DNA of 64,000 nt from assembly GCF_001953985.1 (NCBI RefSeq), contig NZ_MBEI01000058.1, forward strand, positions 341,408 through 405,407, given 5' to 3'. Source of the stretch: Mycobacterium colombiense (GTDB taxonomy: Bacteria; Actinomycetota; Actinomycetes; Mycobacteriales; Mycobacteriaceae). Every line of letters begins with the position of its first letter. Within the stretch, counting starts at the first letter, position 1. Below, piece after piece: positions 56,972-64,000 of this stretch. The position numbers were made by a program, and so were the translations under genes. The notes below the pieces were generated by a model, which saw nothing but the letters and a program-made list of their open reading frames with translations, ran no database searches and was not told the origin of the DNA.

Positions 56972-56996
56972 GGTTACTAGTGGAAGGCGCTGGGTA
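56972..56996 (+). promoter_or_regulatory. SigF-type promoter candidate upstream of paralog 2
   Basis: GGTTA (56972-56976), 15 bases, GGGTA (56992-56996) repeats the arrangement at 55567-55591 and continues GGGTAACCA in both. The gene starts 46 bases further at 57043. Confidence 0.55.
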
Positions 56997-57042
56997 ACCA
57001 TCCCAGGCCGGAAATCGACCCGGTATTCAACGAGGGGATGTC

Positions 57043-57735
57043 ATGAAATACGCAGAAGACGGCCAACCCCGCGGGCTGAGTATGCCGCGCTCGCGCGGCG
57101 CGGTCAGCGGATTGCTCCTGGTCATGTTGGGGGCTTGGGGGGCGTTAATACCGTTTGTTGGTCCGCACTTCAATTTCGCCTACACACCGGACCGGGACTG
57201 GGCATGGAGCACGGCCCGGGGCTGGCTGGAGGTGGCGCCCGGAGCGGCCACCGTGCTGGGCGGCCTGTTACTGATCGTCGCCGGCAACCGGGTCGCCGCC
57301 ATGCTGGGCGGTTGGCTGGCCGTGCTGGCCGGAGCTTGGTTCGTCGTGGGCGGCCAGGTCGCCCCGTTGTTGGGAATCGGCTCGGCCGGTGATCCGATCG
57401 CCGCGACCGACCGCAAGCGCGCGGTGCTCGAGGTCACGTACTTCTCGGGTCTGGGCGCGCTGATCATCTTCGTGGGTGGCGTGGCGCTGGCGCGCACCGC
57501 CGTGCGCCTGGCCCGCGACGTGCATCCGGTGGCGGGCGAACCCGTCGCCGCGGCGCCGGGCATTGAGCCCTACCGGGATTCGGTCTACGAGCCGGCCGAG
57601 GTGTCCTCGGGCGCGCTGACCAAGCCGCGGTCCGCGGCGGACCCCGAGCCTAAGCGGGGATGGCGCAAGAACCGCGCCGGTGCGGGGGCCGGGGCTAACG
57701 CCGCGTACCTGCGCTGGCCGCACCCGCAGCAGTAG
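57043..57735 (+). CDS. Four-helix membrane protein, paralog 2
   Basis: A 230-residue membrane protein, homologous along its first 160 residues to the product of 55633-56370 (MPRSRGAVSGLLLVMLGAWG and VLEVTYFSGLGALIIFVGG). The C-terminal tail is different: a basic, Ala/Gly-rich stretch with no RRRADGE repeats. ATG 57043 has GAGGGG upstream. The pair probably arose by local duplication around the DUF1304 gene. The function is unknown. Confidence 0.78.
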   Translation: MKYAEDGQPRGLSMPRSRGAVSGLLLVMLGAWGALIPFVGPHFNFAYTPDRDWAWSTARGWLEVAPGAATVLGGLLLIVAGNRVAAMLGGWLAVLAGAWFVVGGQVAPLLGIGSAGDPIAATDRKRAVLEVTYFSGLGALIIFVGGVALARTAVRLARDVHPVAGEPVAAAPGIEPYRDSVYEPAEVSSGALTKPRSAADPEPKRGWRKNRAGAGAGANAAYLRWPHPQQ

Positions 57736-57749
57736 TGCGCCGGCCAATA

Positions 57750-57786
57750 GCAATCGCCCAGTCCCGCAACGGGACTGGGCGATTGC
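57750..57786. terminator. Strong bidirectional terminator
   Basis: A perfect 17-bp stem (57750-57766 and 57770-57786) with loop CAA, followed on the plus strand by GTTTT. It lies between the convergent membrane protein gene and the car gene, so it serves both. Confidence 0.85.
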
Positions 57787-57795
57787 GTTTTGCCG

Positions 57796-60700
57796 TTAGA
57801 GCAGTCCGAGCAACTGCAGGTTGGTGATGTACTTGACGATGACCGGCGCCGACACATGCGGAATGTCTTTGTCGGGGCCGATTTTCGCTTCCTGCACCGC
57901 GGCGCGGAACACGTCCGTGGGTGCGATCGAGCCGTTGATCGGTTTCTCCGGCTTCTGGTAGTTGTGCAACAGCGGCAGCAGCGAGTACTGACGCTGCCGA
58001 TCCGGCAGGGCCCGCAGCGAGGTCTCGAACCGTCGCAGCCACTCGGAGTAATCGGGGATGCGCTCGATCGCGTACCCGGCCTCGACCAGCCAATCGATGT
58101 ACTCGTCGAGTCCGATGCCGTCGTCGTACGGGTTCATCACGTGGTACGTCTGGAAGCCGGTGTCGCTGTCGGTGATCTGCGTTCCCAGCGTCGAGATCGC
58201 CGCGGCGATGAACTCGACCGGCAGCCCGTCGTAGTGTGCTGGCTGCCGGTTGCCGTCGGCGTCGAGCTCGTAGAACGAACCGGGCGCGATACCGGTGGCG
58301 ACCAGGCTCAGCATCAGCCGGGTGAACATGTCCGGCAGGTTGAGCTGCCCGGCATAGGTGGTGTCGGCCAGGATCATGTCGCAGCGGAACACCGTGACGG
58401 GCAGGCCGCACAGGTCGTGTGCCTCACGCAGCAACACCTCGCCGGCCCACTTGCTGTTGCCGTAGCCGTTCGCGTAGTTGTCGTTGATCTCGCGGGTGGC
58501 GCTGATCTGCCGGATGTCGGCGTTCTCGACGAACTTGCCTGGCTGGATCTGGTCGCCCACACCGATCGTCGACACGTACGTGTACGGCTTTTGCTTGGAC
58601 GTCAACGCAATTCGGATCAGCTCCGCGGTGCCCAGGGCGTTGGGACCGAACAGCTCGCTGTACGGCAGCACGTGGTTCACCAGCGCCGCCGGGTCGACGA
58701 TGACGTCGACCGTGTCGGCCAGTCGCTGCCAGGTCTGCTGGTCCAGGCCGAGGTTGGCCTCGCCCTTGTCGCCCGCGATGACCTCGAGGTGGTCGGCGGC
58801 CAGCTCCTGGTAGTGCGCCAGCAATTTCGGGTCGCCGCTATCGAAGGTCTTGTCCAGCCGGGCGCGTGCCTCCTCGTCGGACTTGGCCCGCACCAAAGCG
58901 ATGACCTTGCCGTCGACCATGTCCATCCGCTCGAGCCACTCCAGTGCCAGGTAGCGGCCCAGGAATCCGGTCGCGCCGGTCAACAGCACCGTGCGCACCT
59001 CGCTCGTCGGCTTCGGCAGGCTCGGCGCGCCGGCCAAGATGGCCTCGTCGAGGAATTTGTCCAGCGTGAGGTCACTGGCGTGCACCGTCGTGGCGCCGCG
59101 TCCGTGCACGGCGGCGAACGTCGGCCGCTTGGAGCCCTGCCGCTCTGCCTCGATGTAGGTGGCGATGGCCGCCAGGTCGTTGGCCGGGCTGACGATGACA
59201 CCCACCGGGACGTCGACGTCGAAGATCTCGCGCAACAGGTTGCCGAACGTCAACGCCGACAACGAGTCTCCGCCCAGATCGGTGAAGTGGGCGTCGGGGG
59301 ACAGGTCGCTGGTCGCGGCCCCCAGCATGGCGGCTGCGGCCCGGCTCACGGTCTGCAGCACCGGCGCCTCGGCGCCGCTGCGGCGCAGTTCGGCCAGCTC
59401 GTTGGCCTGTCCGGCCGCCAGGTCGGCGTAGATCTGCTCGAGCCGTTCGCCGTAGTGCTGCTTCAGCTTCGGCCACGCCAGCTTGCGGATCCCGGTCAGC
59501 AGACCGTTTTCCAGCGTGAACGGGGTGGTCTCGATGATGAAGTCGCGCGGCACCTCGTAGGACTGCAGGCCGGCCTCTCTGGCGACCTTCTGCAGCGAAT
59601 CGGCGATCTTCGGCTTGAGCGACTCAATGTCGTTGTCCGCCAACACCTCTTCGGTCGGCACCACGACGGCCAGCAGGTAGGGCTGGGCGCTGTTGCCGTA
59701 GACGTAGATCTGGCGGATCAGCGGGCTGTTGCCGAACACCGCCTCCAGCTTGGCCAGCGTGACGAACTCGCCCTGTGCGAGCTTGAGCACGTTGTTGCGG
59801 CGGTCGACGTACACCAGCCGGTTCGGAGCGATCTCGGCGAACACGTCACCGGTGCGGTAGTAGCCGTCGTCGTCGAAAACGTTGGCGGTGGTCTCGGCCC
59901 GCTTGTAGTAGCCGGGGAACATGTTCTCGGTCCGCAGCAACAGCTCGCCGCGCGGGTGCGGGCGGTCGGTGCCGAAGTAGCCCAGGTCCGGAACGTCGAC
60001 AAGCTTGTAGTCGATCACCGGCGGGCGCTGAATCTCCCCGTCGAACAACACCATTCCGGCCTCGGTCGAGCCGTAGCCGTCCAACAGGTGCATCTGCAGC
60101 AGCGACTCGGCCCACTTCTTCAACTCCGGTGAGGTGGGCGCGGAGCCCGTCATCGCGAAGATGAACCGCCCGCCCAGCAGGTACTGACGCTGTTCTTCCA
60201 ACACCGCGGCCTCGACGGTTTCGCGGTCCCCGCCGTCGGCCAGCCGGCGCTCGACCTGGCGCTGGAACTCACCGAACAGCGTCTCCCAGATGCGCGGGAC
60301 GAAATTCATCTCGGTGGGCCGCACCAACTCGAGGTCCTCGAGCAGGGTGGACAGGTCGCTGCGCGCCGCGAAGTAGGCGGTGCCGCCATTGCCCAACGTG
60401 CCGTAGAGGATTCCGCGCCCCATGACGTGGCTCATCGGCATGAAGTTGAGGGTGATCGACGCGGCGCTCTCGCCGAACCAGTTCTTGCTGCCGCGCCGCC
60501 ACATCTTGCCGACGTTGCTCTGCGGATACATCGCGCCCTTGGGGGCGCCGGTGCTTCCGGAGGTGTAGATCAGCAGCGCGAGTGAGTCCTCGTCGGTCAG
60601 CTGCTCGGGAACGGGAGGCAGGTCCTTGCCGCGCTGCAACACGTCGGCGAGCTTCTCGACGACCACGCCGGTGCCGGCCAGCCGCGCGACGGCGCTGTCC

Positions 60701-61308
60701 ACGGCCTCGCGCTGGTCGTCGACCTCGGGCTGGTAGTCGAACACGACGAGCTCGCCGGGCAGGTGCTCGCCGGCCAGGATCAGCTCCACGGCGTCGGGCA
60801 GCTGATTGACGCTCGAGGCGATCAGGCTGGGCTCGGTCTCGGCCACGATCGGCAGCAGCGACGAGATCGCCGCGCTGGTCTGCAGCGGCACCGACACGGC
60901 GCCGATGGTGCCCAGCGCGATGTCGATGGTGGCGTAGTCGACGCTGTTGAAGCCCAGCACGCAGACGCGGTCGCCGGGGCTTACCGAGTCACTGGCCCAG
61001 GCGCGGCCGAGGGCCGAAACCCGTTCGCCGAGTTGGCCATACGTGACGGTCTCGAAGCGCGGGAGCAGCTCGGCCGACGTCCGTCCGGTCTTGGCGTCCT
61101 TGACGAACTCCACGACGCGCTGCGCCAGTGCGGGCCGGTCGGCGTAACCGTCCAGCACGGTCCGGATGATCTGCGGCAGCCGCAGCCCGGGCTGTTCGGT
61201 GGCAGCGGTGATCGCCGGGTCCGGTCGGGCGGCGGCGAACTGGGGGTCGTTGGCAATGAGTTGCTCGATGCGGCGCTCGAGTTCTTCGTCATGAATAGCA
61301 GTCGACAT
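57796..61308 (-). CDS. car: Carboxylic acid reductase (FadD9-type)
   Basis: A 1170-residue three-domain enzyme that reduces acids to aldehydes using ATP and NADPH. The adenylation domain has LLIYTSGSTGAPKGAMYPQS near residue 250. The carrier domain has the phosphopantetheine serine in FTDLGGDSLSALTF near residue 680. The reductase domain has TGATGFLGRYLALEWLER near residue 775 and Y-x3-K in NGYGNSKWAGE. The ATG at 61308 gives the known N-terminus. It is very close to M. avium complex CAR from memory. The phosphopantetheinyl transferase is not in this window. Confidence 0.95.
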   Translation of the reverse strand: MSTAIHDEELERRIEQLIANDPQFAAARPDPAITAATEQPGLRLPQIIRTVLDGYADRPALAQRVVEFVKDAKTGRTSAELLPRFETVTYGQLGERVSALGRAWASDSVSPGDRVCVLGFNSVDYATIDIALGTIGAVSVPLQTSAAISSLLPIVAETEPSLIASSVNQLPDAVELILAGEHLPGELVVFDYQPEVDDQREAVDSAVARLAGTGVVVEKLADVLQRGKDLPPVPEQLTDEDSLALLIYTSGSTGAPKGAMYPQSNVGKMWRRGSKNWFGESAASITLNFMPMSHVMGRGILYGTLGNGGTAYFAARSDLSTLLEDLELVRPTEMNFVPRIWETLFGEFQRQVERRLADGGDRETVEAAVLEEQRQYLLGGRFIFAMTGSAPTSPELKKWAESLLQMHLLDGYGSTEAGMVLFDGEIQRPPVIDYKLVDVPDLGYFGTDRPHPRGELLLRTENMFPGYYKRAETTANVFDDDGYYRTGDVFAEIAPNRLVYVDRRNNVLKLAQGEFVTLAKLEAVFGNSPLIRQIYVYGNSAQPYLLAVVVPTEEVLADNDIESLKPKIADSLQKVAREAGLQSYEVPRDFIIETTPFTLENGLLTGIRKLAWPKLKQHYGERLEQIYADLAAGQANELAELRRSGAEAPVLQTVSRAAAAMLGAATSDLSPDAHFTDLGGDSLSALTFGNLLREIFDVDVPVGVIVSPANDLAAIATYIEAERQGSKRPTFAAVHGRGATTVHASDLTLDKFLDEAILAGAPSLPKPTSEVRTVLLTGATGFLGRYLALEWLERMDMVDGKVIALVRAKSDEEARARLDKTFDSGDPKLLAHYQELAADHLEVIAGDKGEANLGLDQQTWQRLADTVDVIVDPAALVNHVLPYSELFGPNALGTAELIRIALTSKQKPYTYVSTIGVGDQIQPGKFVENADIRQISATREINDNYANGYGNSKWAGEVLLREAHDLCGLPVTVFRCDMILADTTYAGQLNLPDMFTRLMLSLVATGIAPGSFYELDADGNRQPAHYDGLPVEFIAAAISTLGTQITDSDTGFQTYHVMNPYDDGIGLDEYIDWLVEAGYAIERIPDYSEWLRRFETSLRALPDRQRQYSLLPLLHNYQKPEKPINGSIAPTDVFRAAVQEAKIGPDKDIPHVSAPVIVKYITNLQLLGLL

Positions 61309-61460
61309 AAGAGGTCCCTTGCAAATGAAAGTTAGCGAGTCAATTTGCGCTGTCCGCGCTGACACATAGAACGTTAGCTAAAGTAACGGTATTCCACCAT
61401 GATACGGCCCTTGTGGCGTTTGTGAGATTGCCCACGCCGGGTGCGGGCGCTTGGCCAGGC

Positions 61461-62804
61461 TTACAGGTCGCGCAGGAGTCCGCCGAGGATTTCGATGCCC
61501 TCGTTCAGCAGCTCGTCGCTGATGGTCAGCGGCGGCAGCAGACGAATGATGTTGCCGTACATGCCGCAGGTCAGGACGATCACGCCGGCCGCGGCGGCCG
61601 CGACGGTCAGCTTCTGCGTCAGTTCTTTGTCGGGCTCGGCGGTCCCCGACTTCACCATTTCGATGGCGATCATGGCGCCCCGACCGCGCACGTCGCCGAT
61701 CCGGTCGTCGCCGGCCTGCAGGCGCAGCAGTGGTTCGGTGATCAGGCGTTCCAACTGCCTGGCCCGTTCGATCAATCCGTCGTTCTCGATCGTCTCGATG
61801 GTGGCCAACGCGGCCGCGCAAGCGAGGGGGTTTCCGCCGAAGGTGCCACCCAAGCCGCCGACGTGCGGCGCGTCCATGATCTGCGCCCGGCCGGTGACCG
61901 CCGACAGCGGCAGTCCGTCGGCGATGGCCTTGGCGGTGCAGATCAGGTCGGGCTCGATGCCCTCGTGCTCGCACGCGAACATGGCGCCGGAGCGCGCGAA
62001 CCCGGTCTGTACCTCGTCGGCGATGAACACCACGTCGTTCTTGTGGCACCAGTCCAGCAGGGTGGGCAGGAAGCCCTCGGCGGGAACGATGAACCCGCCC
62101 TCACCCTGGATCGGCTCGATGAGCAGGGCGGCCAGGTTGTCGGCGCCGATCTGGCTGTCGATCACGTTGATGGTGCGCGCGGCGGCCTTTTCCCCGTCGG
62201 TGGCCAGTTCCTTGTCGATCAGGCCGTCCCGGTAGGGGTAGGACAGCGGCGCGCGGTAGACCTCGGGCGCGAACGGGCCGAAACCGCTCTTGTAGGGGGC
62301 CGACTTGGCGGTCAGCGCCATCGCCAGGTTGGTGCGGCCGTGGTAGGCGTGGTTGAACGCCACCACGGCGGGCTTGCGCGTGTACGCGCGCGCGACCTTG
62401 ACGGCGTTCTCGACCGCCTCGGCGCCGGAGTTGAACAGCACCGAGCGCTTCTCGCCGGATCCCGGGGTGATCCGGTTGAGCGTCTCGGCGACGGCGACGT
62501 AGGACTCGTAGGGCGTCACCATGAAGCAGGTGTGGGTGAACTCGGCCACCTGCGCGCGCACCGCTTCGACCACCCGGGGTGACGAGTTGCCGATGGTGGT
62601 CACGGCGATGCCGGAACCGAGGTCGATCAGCCGGTTGCCGTCGACGTCCTCGATGATGCCGCCAGCGGCACGCTTCACGAAGACCGGCACCGAGACGTTC
62701 ACCGCGTGCGACACCGCCGCCGCGCGGCGCTTGGTCAGTTCCAGCGATGCCGGACCGGGGATCTCGGTGACCAGCTGGCGAGTCTGCTCGAGGCTGGCCA
62801 CCAC
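61461..62804 (-). CDS. gabT: 4-aminobutyrate aminotransferase
   Basis: A 447-residue PLP-dependent class III aminotransferase. The Schiff-base lysine lies in ICTAKAIADGLPLSAVTGR near residue 290. Other hallmarks are FIADEVQTGFARSG near residue 260 and FNHAYHGRTNLAM near residue 155. It converts GABA and 2-oxoglutarate to succinate semialdehyde and glutamate. GTG at 62804 follows GGAGGAG; the longer frame upstream lacks coding character. It lies 152 bases upstream of car on the same strand. Confidence 0.93.
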   Translation of the reverse strand: MVASLEQTRQLVTEIPGPASLELTKRRAAAVSHAVNVSVPVFVKRAAGGIIEDVDGNRLIDLGSGIAVTTIGNSSPRVVEAVRAQVAEFTHTCFMVTPYESYVAVAETLNRITPGSGEKRSVLFNSGAEAVENAVKVARAYTRKPAVVAFNHAYHGRTNLAMALTAKSAPYKSGFGPFAPEVYRAPLSYPYRDGLIDKELATDGEKAAARTINVIDSQIGADNLAALLIEPIQGEGGFIVPAEGFLPTLLDWCHKNDVVFIADEVQTGFARSGAMFACEHEGIEPDLICTAKAIADGLPLSAVTGRAQIMDAPHVGGLGGTFGGNPLACAAALATIETIENDGLIERARQLERLITEPLLRLQAGDDRIGDVRGRGAMIAIEMVKSGTAEPDKELTQKLTVAAAAAGVIVLTCGMYGNIIRLLPPLTISDELLNEGIEILGGLLRDL

Positions 62805-63011
62805 ATAACTCCTCCCCGCGGCGCGCGCGTCACGTCGCATCAAAAGCCTATCGACCTTGGCGCCCGCGGGCACTCCGTGCACCGTGGCGGTCGCCCGCGA
62901 CCCGCGGCCTGCCAGACTGAACAGGCACACTGGACCGTTACGAGGTGCGCGACGCTCGAGTCGTACCGGCACCGTAGCCCCGATAATTTAGAACGAAAGA
63001 CAGGCGCGTCC

Positions 63012-63338
63012 ATGCAAAGTTTGATCCTGTTCCTGCCGTTCCTGCTCATCATGGGCGGGTTCATGTACTTGGCGTCGCGCCGGCAGAAGCGCGCGATGCA
63101 GGCCACCATCGACCTGCACGAGTCGCTGCGTCCCGGCGACCGGGTGCACACCACGTCGGGCCTGCAGGCCACCGTCGTCGCGATCACCGACGACACCGTC
63201 GACCTGGAGATCGCACCCGGCGTGGTGACCACCTGGATGAAGCTGGCGATCCGCGACCGGATCCTTCCCGACGACGACGAAGACCTGGCCGACGGCGACG
63301 ACTCCGCCGACGAGGACTCGATCACCAAGGATTTGTGA
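63012..63338 (+). CDS. yajC: Preprotein translocase subunit YajC
   Basis: A 108-residue protein with one membrane helix (SLILFLPFLLIMGGFMYLA) and a cytoplasmic domain with RPGDRVHTTSGLQATVVAI, the YajC signature. The C-terminus is acidic. It joins SecDF in the Sec translocon. The ATG is at 63012. It is followed 105 bases later by secD. Confidence 0.93.
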   Translation: MQSLILFLPFLLIMGGFMYLASRRQKRAMQATIDLHESLRPGDRVHTTSGLQATVVAITDDTVDLEIAPGVVTTWMKLAIRDRILPDDDEDLADGDDSADEDSITKDL

Positions 63339-63443
63339 CGGGGATTCCCCACCGATCTCTGGACCGCTTGCGCAACGGGCAAGTGGGGGCCACGTAGGCT
63401 CTGTCCGGGGTAACGAACCGATTTTCGAGGAGATAGAAGGAAC

Positions 63444-64000
63444 GTGGCATCGTCTTCGGCGCCGGTGCACCCTGCCCGCTACCTGTCGGTCTTCTTGTTA
63501 TTGCTCGTCGGCGTCTACCTGTTGGTGTTTCTCACCGGGGACAAGCGGGCCGCTCCCAAGCTCGGTATCGACCTGCAGGGCGGCACCCGCGTCACACTGA
63601 CGGCGCGCACCCCGGACGGCTCGAAGCCCAGCCGTGAGGCGTTGGCGCAGGCCCAGCAGATCATCGGCGCCCGGGTCAACGGGCTCGGCGTCTCCGGTTC
63701 GGAGGTCGTGGTCGACGGCGACAACCTGATCATCACGGTCCCCGGGAACGACGGCAACGAGGCCCGCAACCTTGGCCAGACCGCTCGCCTCTATATCCGG
63801 CCGGTGCTCAACTCGATGCCGGCCCAGAGCGCCGAGCCCAAGCCGCCGGCGCGCCAGCCCGCGGGCGGTCAGCCGGCACCCGGGCAGCCCGCACCCGGTC
63901 AGCCGGCCCCGGGGCAGCCAGCACCGGGGCAGCCCGCCCCGGGGCAGCCCGCTCCCGCTCAACCGGCCCCCGCTCAACCCGCTCCCGCCCACCCGGGCGC
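63444..64000 (+). CDS. secD: Protein translocase subunit SecD (5' part, runs off the window)
   Basis: The first 185 codons of SecD are visible from a GTG at 63444. There is an N-terminal membrane helix (SVFLLLLVGVYLLVF), then LGIDLQGGTRVTLTAR, the conserved D1 motif, and the P1 domain start ILGARVNGLGVSG-like (here IIGARVNGLGVSGSEVVV). At about residue 138 a low-complexity QPAPG repeat begins and continues off the window. The protein is the translocase subunit that uses the proton motive force to complete secretion. Confidence 0.95.
   Translation, partial: MASSSAPVHPARYLSVFLLLLVGVYLLVFLTGDKRAAPKLGIDLQGGTRVTLTARTPDGSKPSREALAQAQQIIGARVNGLGVSGSEVVVDGDNLIITVPGNDGNEARNLGQTARLYIRPVLNSMPAQSAEPKPPARQPAGGQPAPGQPAPGQPAPGQPAPGQPAPGQPAPAQPAPAQPAPAHPG
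63855..64000 (+). repeat. Tandem QPAPG (15-bp) repeats inside secD
   Basis: From 63855 to the window end the gene is built of 15-bp units encoding QPAPG, QPAGG or QPAPA, at least nine visible. This forms a Pro/Ala-rich flexible insert in the SecD periplasmic region. Such inserts vary in length between mycobacteria. Confidence 0.85.

Noticed and set aside
57790..60132. A 780-codon plus-strand frame over car
   Set aside because: Opposite-strand shadow of the carboxylic acid reductase, lacking recognisable domains.
63855..64000. CRISPR-like repeats
   Set aside because: The 15-bp units are contiguous coding repeats (QPAPG) without spacers. The 36-bp units at 56254 are likewise coding and tandem.

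Overview
The window looks like a chromosome segment of a slow-growing Mycobacterium, most probably a member or relative of the M. avium complex. Base composition is uniformly GC-rich, GTG and TTG starts are common, and there is an MmpS/MmpL pair, PIM-lipid genes, an EthR-like TetR, and a carboxylic acid reductase that closely resembles, from memory, the M. avium enzyme. From about 31.9 kb onward the gene order follows, from memory and in reverse orientation, the M. tuberculosis block Rv2622 to Rv2587 (Rv2622-Rv2616, thrS, pgsA, pimA, pdxST, speE, ruvCAB, fadD9, gabT, yajC, secD). Several lineage-specific M. tuberculosis genes (PE/PPE, pdxH, a toxin-antitoxin pair) are absent.

Layout. 0-4 kb: a TetR fragment, a strong palindromic operator and an mmpS-mmpL export operon. 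4-9.4 kb: an accessory stretch of small exported proteins, a MarR/VOC divergon with twin operators and a universal stress protein. 9.5-10 kb: four tRNA genes (Val, Cys and Gly on minus, Val on plus). 10-19.4 kb: a second universal stress protein, an SRPBCC-like protein, an enoyl-CoA hydratase-like protein, an acyl-CoA synthetase, an SDR, a mini-catalase, a TauE/SafE permease, a YbdK-type ligase and a STAS protein. 19.5-31.2 kb: a TetR, DedA, SGNH hydrolase and IclR, then a tightly coupled minus-strand aromatic dioxygenase operon, a DUF2231-Rieske/hemerythrin pair, and pcaHGB followed by an EthR-like TetR.

31.2-37.9 kb: a redox-flavoured block with a methyltransferase, DUF2249 protein, 7Fe-type ferredoxin, cupin, nitronate monooxygenase-like protein and two small membrane proteins. 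It is bracketed by two paralogous HTH regulators carrying SufR-like C-terminal cysteine signatures. 37.9-49.3 kb: AKR, thioesterase, thrS, HIT phosphorylase, pgsA, PIM acyltransferase, pimA, Nudix protein, pdxS, tesB, pdxT and a YebC protein. 49.3-53 kb: a minus-strand speE operon with DUF4178, DUF2617, DUF4247 and DUF350 partners. 53-64 kb: ruvCAB with an SOS box, two paralogous membrane proteins with matching SigF-like promoters around a DUF1304 gene, then car, gabT, yajC and the start of secD.

How it works together. The dioxygenase (alpha, beta), dihydrodiol dehydrogenase and class II aldolase-family protein match the logic of actinobacterial phthalate degradation (dioxygenation, dehydrogenation, decarboxylation to protocatechuate). 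PcaHG and PcaB then open and cyclise protocatechuate. The best candidates for undescribed biology are the island with two SufR-like regulators, the Rieske/hemerythrin pair, the EthR-like regulator with 22-bp phased repeats, the speE cluster of uncharacterised partners, and the SigF-type paralog pair. All family assignments come from reading motifs; no database search was run.
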